A stretch of DNA of 64,000 nt from Panaeolus papilionaceus (Eukaryota > Basidiomycota > Agaricomycetes > Agaricales): the NCBI GenBank assembly GCA_015501605.1, contig JADNRZ010000009.1:806001-870000 (forward strand). Direction: 5' to 3'. Position 1 is the first letter of the stretch. The number at the start of each line of letters is the position of its first letter. Made by a program: the position numbers and the translations under genes. The notes below the pieces were generated by a model. It was not told the origin of the DNA and searched no databases. It saw only the letters and a list, made by a program, of their open reading frames with translations. This document shows, one piece after another, positions 1-11,774 of this stretch.

Positions 1-1323
1 TGGACAAAGAAGCCAGCTTTAAGCTCCTCGACGCGTATTATGATGCTTGTGGGAACTTCATCGACATTGCAAATGACAGTAAGTAATTCGTCGGTATCCG
101 AGCATGAATACCATCAATACTCACGAGCCTTTAGCCAAGATGGATCGTCCGAGCTGTATATCGGGGAATGGGCCGAGAAGAGGGGTATTCGTGACCGACT
201 ATTGTTGACGACCAAGGTAAGTCATAGTGATGAAGCCCATGTTCCGTTGATCGTCGTTTAGACTTGGGCGCTAATGTGCCTCTCGGTTAATTCTTTGCAA
301 TTTGCACTCCAAACAGTACACAAACGATTATATGGTACGGGACCCGAACGTCCCAGATCACAAGATATTTTATGGTGGCAACAGCGCAAAATCGCTGCAT
401 CTATTCTTCCAGGCCTCGCTCAAGAAGCTTCGAACGGATTACATTGAAGAAGTGATGCACGCGCTTCATGCTCTGGTATTGCAGGGAAAGGTGCTTTACC
501 TGGTGAGGCTTTAGGTACTAGGCACCCTTTCATCACCCTTCCTTACCTTGGTTGTATAGGGCATATCCGACACCCCCGCTTGGGTGGTTGCAAAAGTCAA
601 TGCTTATGCTCGCGCAAACTCTCTTACACCATTTGTCATCTACCAAGGTCATTGGAACCTAACTGAGCGCTCTTTTGAGCGCGAAATTATCCCTGTGGCC
701 CGTTCGGAAGGTAGAATCGCTTGCTATACTTCCCTGACCGTTGAAACAATAGCGTTGTAGGTATGGCCCTTGCGCCCTGGAATGTACTTGCGAGCGGAAA
801 GTTCCGTTCAGATGCAGAGGAAGCTCATCGACTGGCATCCGGAGAGTGTGGCCGGACACTTATGAGCTCAGAGTGGCTCAGAAACAACCAGGAAAAGCGT
901 GTCTGTGCGGCGCTTGAGAAAGTAGCCAATCCATAATTTTTTAATGCTGACACGCCTTCGTCCTGTAGTCGCAATTGCACATTTGATGCACAAGGCTCCC
1001 TTTGTGTTTCCTATCGTTGGAGGAAGGAAAGTGGAACATCTGCACGCCAACCTGGAAGCCTTGGAAATATCGCTGAGCGATGAACAAATAATATATCTCG
1101 AGTCTGTGGTTCCATTTGATCCTGGATTTCCTAATAATATGATTGTAAGTGGTTCTCTCTCGATCTGTCATCTCAGTGCTGTCGGCGTTTGGCTGATATT
1201 GCTGTGTTACAGGGAGATGGATCTGCCTATCGCAACGTCTGGACGGCAAGCGGGCATATCAACGAAATGCCTTTGGTTCTCCCTATTTCCCACCGCAGTC
1301 GTGCCGATCACAAACGAAGTTGA
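1..1323 (+). pseudogene. Aryl-alcohol dehydrogenase-like aldo/keto reductase, 5' partial, degraded
   Basis: The gene is cut by the left window edge and reads DKEASFKLLDAYYDACGNFI at its start. This is the AKR stretch that leads to the cofactor-site Asp. Other family blocks are SLKKLRTDYI, QGKVLYLGISDTPAWVVAKV, FVIYQGHWNLTERSFEREII, MALAPWNVLASGKF and [13 protein letters not shown]. The family normally reduces aryl aldehydes and related toxic carbonyls with NADPH in the cytosol. Two defects suggest a dead copy. LRTDYI (around 430-450) runs straight into EEVMHALHALV, so about 14 codons that normally hold the Tyr-x-His-Trp barrel strand are missing. After ALEKVA (about 925) there is a stop, and the conserved [12 protein letters not shown] block resumes in another frame. 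The obvious intron 922-968 does not restore that frame. Introns elsewhere splice cleanly, for example 711-760. The stop is at 1321-1323. A rare splice form could still be translated. Confidence 0.6.
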
Positions 1324-2439
1324 AGCTTGGTAATACAAGTCTAACCTGGATAGTGTCCTAAGCCAGGCTATGAGTCATAATACGCCCTACGCGCTCTCCG
1401 TCTGGCAATAGACGAAGTGGATTAGGTCCCTAACATTGACTTGAGGTATCTGGACTGAGCTGAATTTTTCAACTGATAGAGAATAACAGTCAGTATTTGG
1501 GTCGCCTCGCAAGGTAATCGAGAACGTGGTCTCAGTAGAGTCCGCTTCGGAAGGACGATTGAACCCATTTTCGCGCTGCGAGAATCTCACCAATGAATCG
1601 ACCAATGATAAACTCCCCGAGGCTTCTGACACTCCGAGTATAAGCTACGAAATACGCCTCTTCATTTTGGGAGGAAAGCCAGAATGAGCTCATACAATGC
1701 CGTCCTACCGCCACGATGTGGCTCAGACCTTTTTTCAGAGCAGGTTACCTTCTAAACATTGACTATCCTGCTACTATGTTCGAGGATTAGAACTGCATCG
1801 TAGTATCCCCGTATCTGAGTCTTGTATCAAGCGAAATGAAGCAGTCGTATACATAGGATACTCCTTTTTGGAGTATCATGGAAGTGTGGAGTGTTGAACT
1901 AAATATAATCTGTGGATTATCGAAATGATCAAGCAGCTCACGAACTCAATTCTTTCTACTCCCCATTTTGATACCTCTACACTACTTATATCTCGGTGGG
2001 GTAATGCATATACAGTAAGGTGAGAGGCCCCATGAAACGAAACCCGATCAAAACGATTGACACAGGCAACGCTCCATTACCATCTGCGGAGGATGTGGTG
2101 TTAGTAGCTGAGGGTTCTCGAGAACAAATTCTCCTTCCTCGTCGCCACTTATATATGACAACCCCCCAGTTGATTGAGGCTTTATGAAACAGCCCCGCGA
2201 CTCGACATCTTGATTTCATTTCTGAACGTGACGGAAAAGACCAGCGTCATTCGTATCACAGAGCGAGGAATAGGCGCATATATAAACCTTCGTATCTATC
2301 GACGCTAACATTCTAATATCCATCTATCCCCAACTTCTTGTTCTTGGTACCGCCCGTAGGCATTCAGTCTACAGCACTAATCTCGGCCTATTGCAGCGCG
2401 CTTCTACGAGAGTCGGGCAGTTAGGGGTATAAAGACAAA
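1324..2439. other. Intergenic region with TATA element for the next gene
   Basis: No coding potential that I trust: the open frames here are short, on mixed strands and without family resemblance. A TATATAAACC element at about 2278-2287 lies about 155 bases before the ATG at 2440 and is the likely core promoter of the DUF6533 gene. Confidence 0.5.
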
Positions 2440-4428
2440 ATGGTCAATACTTCACTCGCTGACGATGCAATCGTCAATGACATATCGGAAATGTGAGTGG
2501 CATTTGTTGCATGGCCAAAGCATGCTTCGTCGATCCTTCTCTTTCAAACACTTATACCAGTTGGACAGGTATCGCACAACTGTGAGTACTATGCCCCACA
2601 GTACTTGATGAAGTCAGAGATCTACGCAGGCGCTCATGCTTGTATCGATATGCCCAATAATCCAGTACATGGGATTTGCGAGCTTTACTATCCTCATATG
2701 GGATCATGTCGATACATTCGCTACAGAGGTAGAATATATCTGGAAGGGGAAAAAGGGTCTTCGTGAGTCCGCCTTGTTTTGATTTGCTCGTCCAAGTCCA
2801 TACTAATGTTCGAGGCTGGTAGTCGTATATCTATTTCTCATCGTATGTCTCAGGAAATTCTGACCACTATCGGAAGACATTTTGAGAGACGTCATGTTAG
2901 AATCGATATCTGACTCCGTTAGGTTTCATTGTCAATCTCTTTGGTATGTCGATGGCTTATTACCAACATCCGAAAGCGAGACAGGAGGCTGATAGCAGAA
3001 TATTTCAGCATACCTATCACCGGTGTGGACCAATGAGGTGAGAATACCCGCCTTGATATAGTTCATCCGATTAGTGCTAATATGAAATAAACTCAGAGGT
3101 AGGTACCGCTTTCGAGCTGGAACTTCAGCTTAGTGCCTCTGTCCATGGGTCACACTTTTGCTAAGTCGAGAACCCAGGTGTAGCCACTTCGTCCGATTCG
3201 AAGGTTCAATGACAGTAATAGGGATCAACATCGTTGGCGAGTCTTGTTTCTTATACTCATGTGCCCATCTTTCTAATAATCCTGCAGCATTGATGATGCT
3301 GATACGAATCCACGCACTATATCATCGAAATAGAATGGTTCTTGGAGTGGTAGGGTTATTGTTTGCCATCGAGTTCTCTATGAATGCGTGGCTTTTGACG
3401 CGAGGTCAGGGTAAGCATCCCAGGTCGATAGAGAGGAGCTGGGCCTGGATAGATTTCTGACAGTAGTTACCCTATAGCGGTTGTACACAACCCCCAGTCA
3501 GGGGTCAAGGCCTGTACAATGATTTTTGATCCTTCAATGTGAGCTAACTCCCATAACGATGGATATTTAACCTAGTCTGACACTAGCCACTCGCAGAAGC
3601 GCTCTGGCTTCTTCATCGGCATGGCTGCCTCTTCTGTATGACACAGTCGTGGTGGGCCTGACACTCTACCGTACGCTTCCTTCCCTGAGAAACAGAAATA
3701 CGTCGTATGTTATGAAGCGGCTTTTGGAGGATGGTTTGATTTATTACAGGTGCGTTACGGTGTGCATGAAACCAGCGGGGTTACATAGTGTTGACGCCTT
3801 TGGAAATGGTGCTAGTGCAATCTTTGCTGTTACGCTGGTTTTAACAATCATGATTGTCGCGGCACCTGATGGGATAAAAAATATTACTGCACAGTATGTT
3901 CGTTGGATAAAATCACAGAATCAACACGTACTAAATGCACAAGCAGACTGGAGCTATTGATAACGGTACAACACATCCTGGAAACCGCTATCCTCTCGCT
4001 AATCCAATACTTTCCAGGTGACGATGATGTCCCGCATCACCCTCAACATGAAAAAATCAGTACATAAGATGAACAGGCTCGGGATGAAAGCCGAGCTTCC
4101 CAGCATGTTTACGCAACGCAGTCATCTTACAGTGCAAGATAACCTCAAAATAATGGCGCCTGGTTTTGGAGAGAGAACGACAGGGCTAGACATACACACG
4201 TTTGGGGATGACATTCTGGGCTCGGTGAGCCAGAATGATGTGTTCGAGATGCCCACTATCAAAGTGCCCCAAAAGCCACGAGAGAGCGAGTTTGTGCAAG
4301 CAGCAGGTTCATTTGGATGGCGGGGTCCATTGGAGAGGCAAACTGGGCGTAGCCGAGGGAGGGGCGGGAACTCGACGTTTGGAAATGTTTCAACGATGAC
4401 GATCGATGAAACCGATGAACAGCAATAA
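2440..4428 (+). CDS. DUF6533-family seven-helix membrane protein
   Basis: The spliced product starts MVNTSLADDAIVND. It contains the hallmark YMGFASFTILIWDHV...EVEYIWKGKKG of the N-terminal DUF6533 domain, a family greatly expanded in mushroom-forming fungi and of unknown function. Further hydrophobic helices follow: FIVNLF/AYLSPVWTNE, RFEGSMTVIGINIV, ALMMLIRIHALYHRNRMVLG, VVGLLFAIEFSMNAWLL, SAWLPLLYDTVVVGLTLYR and FAVTLVLTIMIVAAP. The C-terminal tail of about 130 residues (from 4018) is hydrophilic, with RITLNMKKS and an acidic end, and should be cytosolic. About nine introns are needed. One exon is only 13 bases (2569-2581) and one intron (3237-3287) begins with GC. Middle exon borders around 2770-3000 are uncertain. 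The protein sits in a membrane, probably plasma or endomembrane; no ligand or partner can be inferred. Confidence 0.8.
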
Positions 4429-4943
4429 TATGATATGCTTAAATAGGTCGAAGGAAATAGAACCAGGCGTGCAAAGTGACAGGAGAGCTCCCAAGTTTCA
4501 GTTGTCCGTAGATAGTATTTAATTTTTACCTCTTAAATATGACCAGCCAACCATATGATACTGTAAACAAAAAGATATCCTAGTAAGTGCATAATAGAAT
4601 GGAAGTAGATGCTATTTATTGTCTGCGCCATGTGTGTGAATGAAGGATGTTGGAAGGGTGTAAGTTGCAGAGTGTTGTGGTCAAGCAAATAATATGAACA
4701 CCGCCGCGTCTGTTGATTTGAGTTTGTAGCACCCCTTAACAGTAACTATTACTATGTCGTCGTCTGTCACGGTCAGCGCAGGACGCGACTAATTGAACGT
4801 CTTCCCTTCAAACACGCGTCTGGATCTTTTATAACCGTCAATAAGGAACCTGCCATTATTTTGATTATCTTTGTGCTACACGAGAAAGCGACCAATCTCA
4901 CCGTAACCCGATACCGTTGCACCCCTTGCACACGATCGCGACC
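4429..4943. other. Intergenic, no gene seen
   Basis: This stretch holds the 3' end of the DUF6533 transcript and the promoter of the septation kinase. It is AT-rich in its first half. I see no conserved ORF and no clear TATA box near the kinase ATG. Confidence 0.4.
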
Positions 4944-7900
4944 ATGTCAGCCTCCAGAACTCGCTCCAGCTCATCCTCCAAGTCGGGCAACTCCAAATCT
5001 TTAAATGACTATGTACGTTCCGCGCTATTCCATAACCAATGAGATAAGTTGTTCAAATGTGGTAGCAATTGGGAGATTCGCTGGGAAAAGGTGCTTTTGG
5101 CCAGGTTTATCGTACGTGCTTTCTACATTGTAGATGCGAATGAGTCTCAGTCATGCGTATTCGGGAATATAGGAGCCTTGAATCTTTCAACTGGCGAGAC
5201 TGTCGCAGTAAAGGAGATTCAACTGAGCAATATCCCGAAAAGCGAACTACCTGAGATTCAAGTAAGTCTCTCCCTTTTATCTATATGGTACCTGGGTTTC
5301 ATTCCAACTGAATGTTGGTATATTTTACGCTGTATAGTCTGAAATAGAACTTCTGAAGAACTTAAACGTAAGGGTCTATCAGCTTCTCATCCAGGAAATA
5401 TACTGATCAACGCCTACTTAGCATCCGAACATTGTCAAGTATAAAGGATTCGTCAAAACACGCGACTTTTTGTATATCATTCTAGAGTGAGTACGAAAAC
5501 CTTCGAATACCATTATGTGACTTCAACTTATCCTCTAGGTTTTGTGAGAATGGCTCGCTGCACAATATATCCAAAAAATTTGGAAAGTTTCCTGAGAGTC
5601 TTGTCGCTGTATACATCTCCCAGGTCCTCGAAGGCCTCGTGTATCTTCATGATCAGGGTGTAATCCACCGTGATATCAAGGGCGCTAACATCCTTACCAA
5701 CAAAGATGGGACTGTAAAGCTTGCGGATTTCGGAGTGGCTGCGAAGACAGGTGGTGTGGCGGACGGTGCGGTGGTCGGGAGCCCCTATTGGAGTGAGTGA
5801 AGTCCCCATTTTTTTTTCAATTGTTGCCTCAATATATTTATAACTAGTGGCACCTGAGGTCATTGAACAATCTGGAGCAACTACTGCCTCAGATATCTGG
5901 TAATATGCTACCCGCTCCCCATGAGATTTCGTTTAACCTTTCACAGGAGTGTTGGATGTGTTGTCATCGAACTCCTGGAGGGACATCCCCCCTACCATAC
6001 ATTAGACCCTATGCCTGCCCTTTTTCGCATTGTTCAAGACGACTGTCCTCCCATCCCTGAGGGTGCATCTCCGATTGTCAAAGACTTCCTTTATCACTGT
6101 TTTCAAAAGGATGCCAATCTCCGTATTTCTGGGAAGAAGTTGTTCAAGCACCCATGGATGGTTGCAGCCAGAAAGCAGCTCGCTGAGGGGAAGGGTAGGT
6201 CGGGCGAGAAGGAAGATAGGCGTCAATCTGGGGAGGAAGGCTCACAGGGAGAATCGTCGAGGAGTAATTCAAATTATAATTACAAAGAAGCTGTTTTAAA
6301 GGTTCAAGAATGGAATGAAGCACTGAAATGTAGGTTTTGTCTCAATGACTCTACCTGCGTCGAGATGCGCTGATGATTATAACCTTAGCTCCATCTAAGC
6401 CGTCTAAACATCCTTCTCGCCTCCCTAGGCCAAGCTCTCCAACCCAGCATCGCGGCTCCTCGGACAGTCTTGCCCCCAGTTCTCTTGTAGCGCTTGGTGG
6501 TGGTGGACCACCTCCGCTTGTTGTCACCTCCAAAAAAACTGGCGCGATGCCTCCAGTTCCTGTCACTAAAGCAGGCATGGGTCTGGTTGAAAAAATTCAA
6601 CCTTTGTCATTCGTGCTTCAACCACCCGAAGAGCAAACGGACAACTGGGATGATGATTTCGAAGAGGGCATATCCTTCACAAAGTTGCAAGGTGAAATTT
6701 ACATGCTATCATGCTACTGCAAGTCTAACATTGGGTTTAAAAGCGATGGAAAAGACTACTACGGAAGAAGATAAGCACGAAATAGAGGACAATGCACAAA
6801 CGATCCGTCCCATCCGTAGTCCCGCAGTCGTACCTCTCCCTCTAGCCCAAGCACCGTCCTCAGGCATCCAACCGATTCTTGAGGATTACTCCGACCTCGC
6901 CGTTGGAGAGGACGAAGAATGGCTGCAAGACAAAGTCGCCAACTTCAAGGTATTTTTTCAGCGCCCTTGCGGGCTCGTACAGTTCTGATGCTATCGGTTC
7001 AGATGAAGAATTCTGTTCAGCGTGGCCTCTTCCATCCAGATGACATCAAAACCTTGGGTTTGAATACGTCCATCTCTTCCTCTTCCGTTGGTCCCGGCCC
7101 AATGTCTGCACCCCTTCCCGGTTTAACTAGGAAGTCCTCGAAATCTTCGTTGTCCTCCTTAAGCCCACTTAACTCGCTCGGTCCTGCATCAGGCGGTCAA
7201 TTCTCTGCTGGTGCATCTAATCACCCTCGAACTGGGTCTTTTGCTGGTTCAGCTGGTCGCGCAGACGCCAAAAACTTCTTAAGTCAGGTGGAGTTTGATA
7301 AATATGCAGAAGATGACGACGAAGACTACGAAGATGTATTCGGGAAGGTGAATACAACATGTAAGTGGTTTGTTTTGTCAAGTAGCATCACCTTATCAAT
7401 TTCTTTCACTTCAGCCGCAGGTCAGCCAATGCAGACTTTACAACTCAACACGAGGCTCTCCAGCAAGTCATGGGTAAGGATTGTATGTTCTTCCAAAACA
7501 CAATCATGATAACATTGTATTTTAGCTGGATGATGATGCTGATGAAGAGGATCCGTTTGCGGAGGTGCGGAAGCATTTATTTGTTTTGGATACCTAATCT
7601 CCATCTGGAAACGCAGATCGACGAAGGGTTTTCAGACGATGATCTCGAGTCCAACTTGCAGCGTGATAAGCATGCCAGGCTTTGCAACACTGTCAACCAA
7701 CTTATCGATGAACTCACACCTTCTGCACCTGACGGACAGATCAGCAACGCTTGTGGCCAGCTGGTGGGAGTTACATAACATCGTGCCTTGCAACAAACTT
7801 ATCTTGCTTTTCAGATTGATATCATGGTGGAGAACCCTGAGATGATGAGCCAGTTTGTAAGCTCTCATGGTATGCTAGCAGTCTTGGAGGTCTTGGAACG

Positions 7901-10038
7901 CGGGAGATGCTCGAGAGAGGTTTTTGCGAAGCTTTTGTCCCTCGTCAACTTGGTTGGTTACTTCTCTTCTCTTCTGACTTTCCCGCCCACTAACATGAGA
8001 ACCAAAGTTAGTAATTTACGACCTTGGATTTTTAGAGAGCTTCTGCCTGATTGGGTATGTAGTCGTCCCTTGTTCCATTGATTTGCCGCTGTGATTTATG
8101 ATGTGTCTGCAGTGGTATCCCGGTCGTGATGGGTATGTATAGGTTACAGATTTATCTCACGTCGTCGTTGCTAACTGACCATGCTTAGAATTTACATCCA
8201 AGAAATATTCGACGGACTGCAGGCTGGAGGCATCCCATTTCGTCATGCTTCTCTGCCACACATCTGTCCTAACGCTGCAAATGTTCATTTCGTGTGTTCA
8301 ATAATTTTTTTACTGTTGATTATCTAATATTTACTTGTCGGCTAGGTGTCGAGGCCTCAAAGTGCTTGTTGACCTTCTCGACGAGGACTACAACGAACAA
8401 AGCGACCTGGTTGAACATGCGCTCAATGGCATTGGAAGCGTCTTCGAATTGCAAAGCCCTACGACAAAAAATGACTTCTGTCGCATGTTTATCCGAGAGG
8501 GTCTGCTTGATCCTCTCTCCGCAGCTTTGCTAAATGTTCTATCCATAAAAGGGACATCCGATATCATAGAGACCAAGAAAAAGGTTATCCACATTTTGCT
8601 GGTCTTCTCCCAGGTCTCTCAATCAGATATCCATGTGAGAAAGGCCATGGGGACACGGCAAGTTATCAGACGTATGTCATGGTGATAAGTAAATGAATAT
8701 TTTTGCTAAACAATATGTTATAGGTCTCCTGCGGGCTTGTGAACTCGTTGAACCTGAGTGTTTGGTTCAGATGGTCAAGGCAGTCAAACATCTGTCCATG
8801 AACGCCACGCTCCTTGAAGTTCTACAAAATGCTAATGCTCTCGAGGTTCTTATCCGCATTCTAGAGGGTCAATCTTCTGGCCCACATGCTGCTGTATGTA
8901 GTTATAAAACCAAATACTGCGATAGAATCTTTCTGACTCGTCTTTCTTCCAGGAAATCTCCAATCACATCTTCCAAACATGCTACAACCTGTGTCGCTTG
9001 AACAAGCTTCGCCAGGAAGAAGCTGCCCAGGCTGGCATCATTCCTCTCCTCAAGAGAGTCATTTCTACAAGCTCGCCGCTCAAGCAGTTCGCACTGCCTA
9101 TTCTGTGCGACCTCGCAAGTGCAGGCAAAAGCTGTCGGAGTCTTCTGTGGCAAGAACAAGGTCTCGAGATGTACATTAAGCTTCTCGATGATCCTTACTT
9201 CCAAGTGTCCGCCCTCGAGGCTATTCTATCTTGGCTTCAAGATGAGACCGCCCGCGTGGAGGACGTGCTATCGAAGTATGACGCAGTCGACGCATTGGTT
9301 CGCTGCTTTGTCAATTCCAAGGCCAACAGCTTTGAAAATCTGCTTGACCCTTACCTCAAGATCGCGCGGATATCAGCCCCAGTCACCATCGCTCTCGCTC
9401 GAGCACCGACATTCCTCAAGCGCATCGTAGATCGCCTCGGACAAGGCGGTAAAGCTGTGGTTAGGCTCAATCTGCTTCGGCTCCTGAGGGTGATATGTGA
9501 CATTCATCCAAGTCGTGCCATGCTCGTGGAAAGGTACGGTTTACTACCCCTAGTTGAAAAGCTCAGCCAGGACGGTGCTGTGCTCGTCCGGGAGCTTGCG
9601 AGGGAAATGCTGCCATCTCTTCGGCCGGCACTCAAGCCAGGTTCCTCAAGCAACGCTCGACCAAAAGCGACATCGGTGGACCTGAGCACTTCATCAGCGA
9701 CTTTCACGCCTTCATCTTCAATGACAACAGCTTCCATTGCTTCGCCCCTGTTACCCAGACCTGCTGGCTCCAAGCGACTGCGGAGATCCGCTTCAGAGGC
9801 TGGTGCAATGGGGAGCAGCAAACCACCCCTTGGAAAAGCAGACATAAATTTCCTTTCTGGTGCGAGTCACGAACACGATAACGCCAACGGAGGTTTGCCA
9901 GCACCGAGATTGATGGCACCTGGTCTCGCTAAAACCCGCCAACCTTTGTCTACACGTCCCCCTTCTGGATCACGACAAAGGTTGGGTGATATTCTTTGGC
10001 AGAATGGCACCAACAGCGGGGGAAACACTCGGAGGTGA
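4944..10038 (+). CDS. sepH: Septation-initiation-network kinase, Cdc7/SepH type, with ARM-like repeats
   Basis: A Ser/Thr kinase with a full N-terminal catalytic domain. It shows [16 protein letters not shown] (P-loop), VAVKEIQLS (Lys), [12 protein letters not shown] (catalytic Asp), LADFGVAAK (DFG) and GSPYWMAPEV, assembled from about ten short exons (the first are 4944-5012, 5066-5111 and 5173-5261). [10 protein letters not shown] and GSPYWMAPE place it in the STE group. The linker with [16 protein letters not shown] and [21 protein letters not shown] is typical of fungal Cdc7/SepH. From about 7640 a long helical part follows ([17 protein letters not shown], the large exon from 8951), consistent with armadillo-like repeats. 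The tail (about 9640-10038) is Ser/Pro-rich. Known orthologs act at the spindle pole body under the Spg1/Tem1 GTPase and start septum formation. S. pombe cdc7 is the homolog meant; the DNA-replication kinase of that name is unrelated. Confidence 0.9.
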
Positions 10039-10862
10039 AAGAAGTCCGTTGACCACATGTCAAAAATATTTCCTTTTTAGGTAAAGAAACTCAACCTCGT
10101 TGTCGCATTCCCTGAACATACACTATCGTCATTGGTCAAGAAGCCTCTTGGGTTCGTACTCTATTGCTACGATTCAATGTCAGCATGAAATTTCCGTCCA
10201 GCGCGGGATAATGTACCTTGCCACGACGCGGTGCTGTGGTGGTGATGTGATGCTGTTCTTTCTCTTTTGCAATTTCATACAGCCCCGTTTTCCAATTCGT
10301 ATTCCAATCTTTTACATATTACGTATTCACCCCTTTACGACTCTCGTTTAGCACCACCAAGACACACACTCTACACTCGCTATCCTACATCCCGGTTTCC
10401 TCAGTTCTTATCGTCTATCTCCTCTTCAGGACCGTCCTCTAATGTCATCGCTGTGTTTTTCTCTTTTTTCTCCGGGTTTACATTGCCACTTGCTACTTGC
10501 TTCCGAAAATAGAACATTAAAATTAACTTGACACTGCTACTACTACATATGTTAAGCATCTGTGAGCGCGATCGTAATTCTGAAGATTGACATAAACCGG
10601 ATGCATTGTTTCCGTTTGAGAGAGCAGATGATCATGAGTTGACTGACCAGATCAAGCGAATTCACTCTGAAAATTCGCGACGATGGACAGTAAGTAATTG
10701 ATGTTTTTTATTTCATAGATTCGGCGGCAATTGTTGAATTACTATTACCATATATAGGAAATCGGGTCGGGATGTTTGTGTCCGTTAGCGTAACCAAACA
10801 ATTTGAACTTTTTCGTTTGTGGTCTGCTCATTAGGTTGAACAGAGAACACATTCAACTGACA
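10039..10862. other. Intergenic, no gene seen
   Basis: The first half is pyrimidine-rich and probably 3' untranslated. The stretch at 10680-10860 probably holds the leader of the uL5 gene: GGACAGTAAGT at about 10686 looks like a splice donor, so a 5'UTR intron is possible. Nothing else recognised. Confidence 0.35.
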
Positions 10863-11774
10863 ATGTCGGCAACAGCCAATGCAGTAGCAAAAGCGACCAC
10901 ATTCACGCGACATTCAATCACCCGTTTCCAAAAGGCGCCACGAATCATTCGTAAACTCCGCCGTTCACCAAAGTCGGGTCTCCCGATTCCCCATGTTCGC
11001 GTCTTAACACGCGAATTCGCGCCATGTCGTCTTGCGGACCACTACCACAACACCCTAAAAGATGACTTAATGTACATGACCTACAAACATTTGCCTTCCG
11101 ACAAAGCGCCTCCAACTCCTCGCCAAATTAGGTTGACGTTCGACCCCAACGACCCATACAGCAAGTTTAGGTACAACCCCCCAGTTGGTGGCTCGCTAGT
11201 TGGCAAGAAACCTGCACCACCTTCAACATCCGAAAACATTGTTACACTGGAACGAATTCAGCTTCATTCAATGGTAAAAGAGTCGGTGCAAAATAAATCC
11301 ACTCTACTCGGCGCAATGATGCAAATGAAGGCATTGACCGGCGAGTCTTTCCAAGGAGGAGGACATCATGCCGTGGAAGGAGTGCAGATCGTCCGCGGAA
11401 AAAAGGCTGTCGGTGGTTGGCTACGACCTGGTATTCCGGTTGGCGTGAAGGTCGATTTGAGGGGACAAAGCATGTACGACTTCTTGGGCACATTGGTGGA
11501 GTTTGTTCTTCCCCGTCTACGGGATTTCAATGGCGTTGTGCTCCCACCATCCTCAAGTTCTACCAAGACTCCCAGCGCAGTCTCTGGTGTTGTGTCATTC
11601 GGCTTGCCTCCTCATGCAATGATGTTCTTCCCTCAGATTGAAGTGAACGTTGACGCGTATCCAAAGCTATTTGGAATGCACATTCATTTCATCACGAATG
11701 CAACGGGGGTAGGAGCTCAGGACAAAGCTAGGGCGCTTGTTTCTGGCTTCCAAATACCATTCATTCGCCGATAG
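10863..11774 (+). CDS. MRPL7: Mitochondrial large-subunit ribosomal protein uL5
   Basis: Intronless, 303 residues. The C-terminal half carries the bacterial-type L5 signature: GVKVDLRGQSMYDFLGTLVE, VLPRLRDFNGV, VSFGLPPHAMMFFPQIEVNV and GMHIHFITNATG, followed by a final FQIPFIRR. This protein contacts 5S-equivalent rRNA regions or tRNA in the central protuberance of the large subunit. The first 40 residues are rich in Ala, Thr, Arg and Lys with few acidic residues (RFQKAPRIIRKLRRS), as expected of a mitochondrial import presequence. The open frame extends upstream to 10803, but the ATG at 10863 (MSATANAVAKATTF) begins the presequence-like part and is preferred. It is in the same direction as the kinase upstream; no regulatory link is implied. 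Confidence 0.9.
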   Translation: MSATANAVAKATTFTRHSITRFQKAPRIIRKLRRSPKSGLPIPHVRVLTREFAPCRLADHYHNTLKDDLMYMTYKHLPSDKAPPTPRQIRLTFDPNDPYSKFRYNPPVGGSLVGKKPAPPSTSENIVTLERIQLHSMVKESVQNKSTLLGAMMQMKALTGESFQGGGHHAVEGVQIVRGKKAVGGWLRPGIPVGVKVDLRGQSMYDFLGTLVEFVLPRLRDFNGVVLPPSSSSTKTPSAVSGVVSFGLPPHAMMFFPQIEVNVDAYPKLFGMHIHFITNATGVGAQDKARALVSGFQIPFIRR

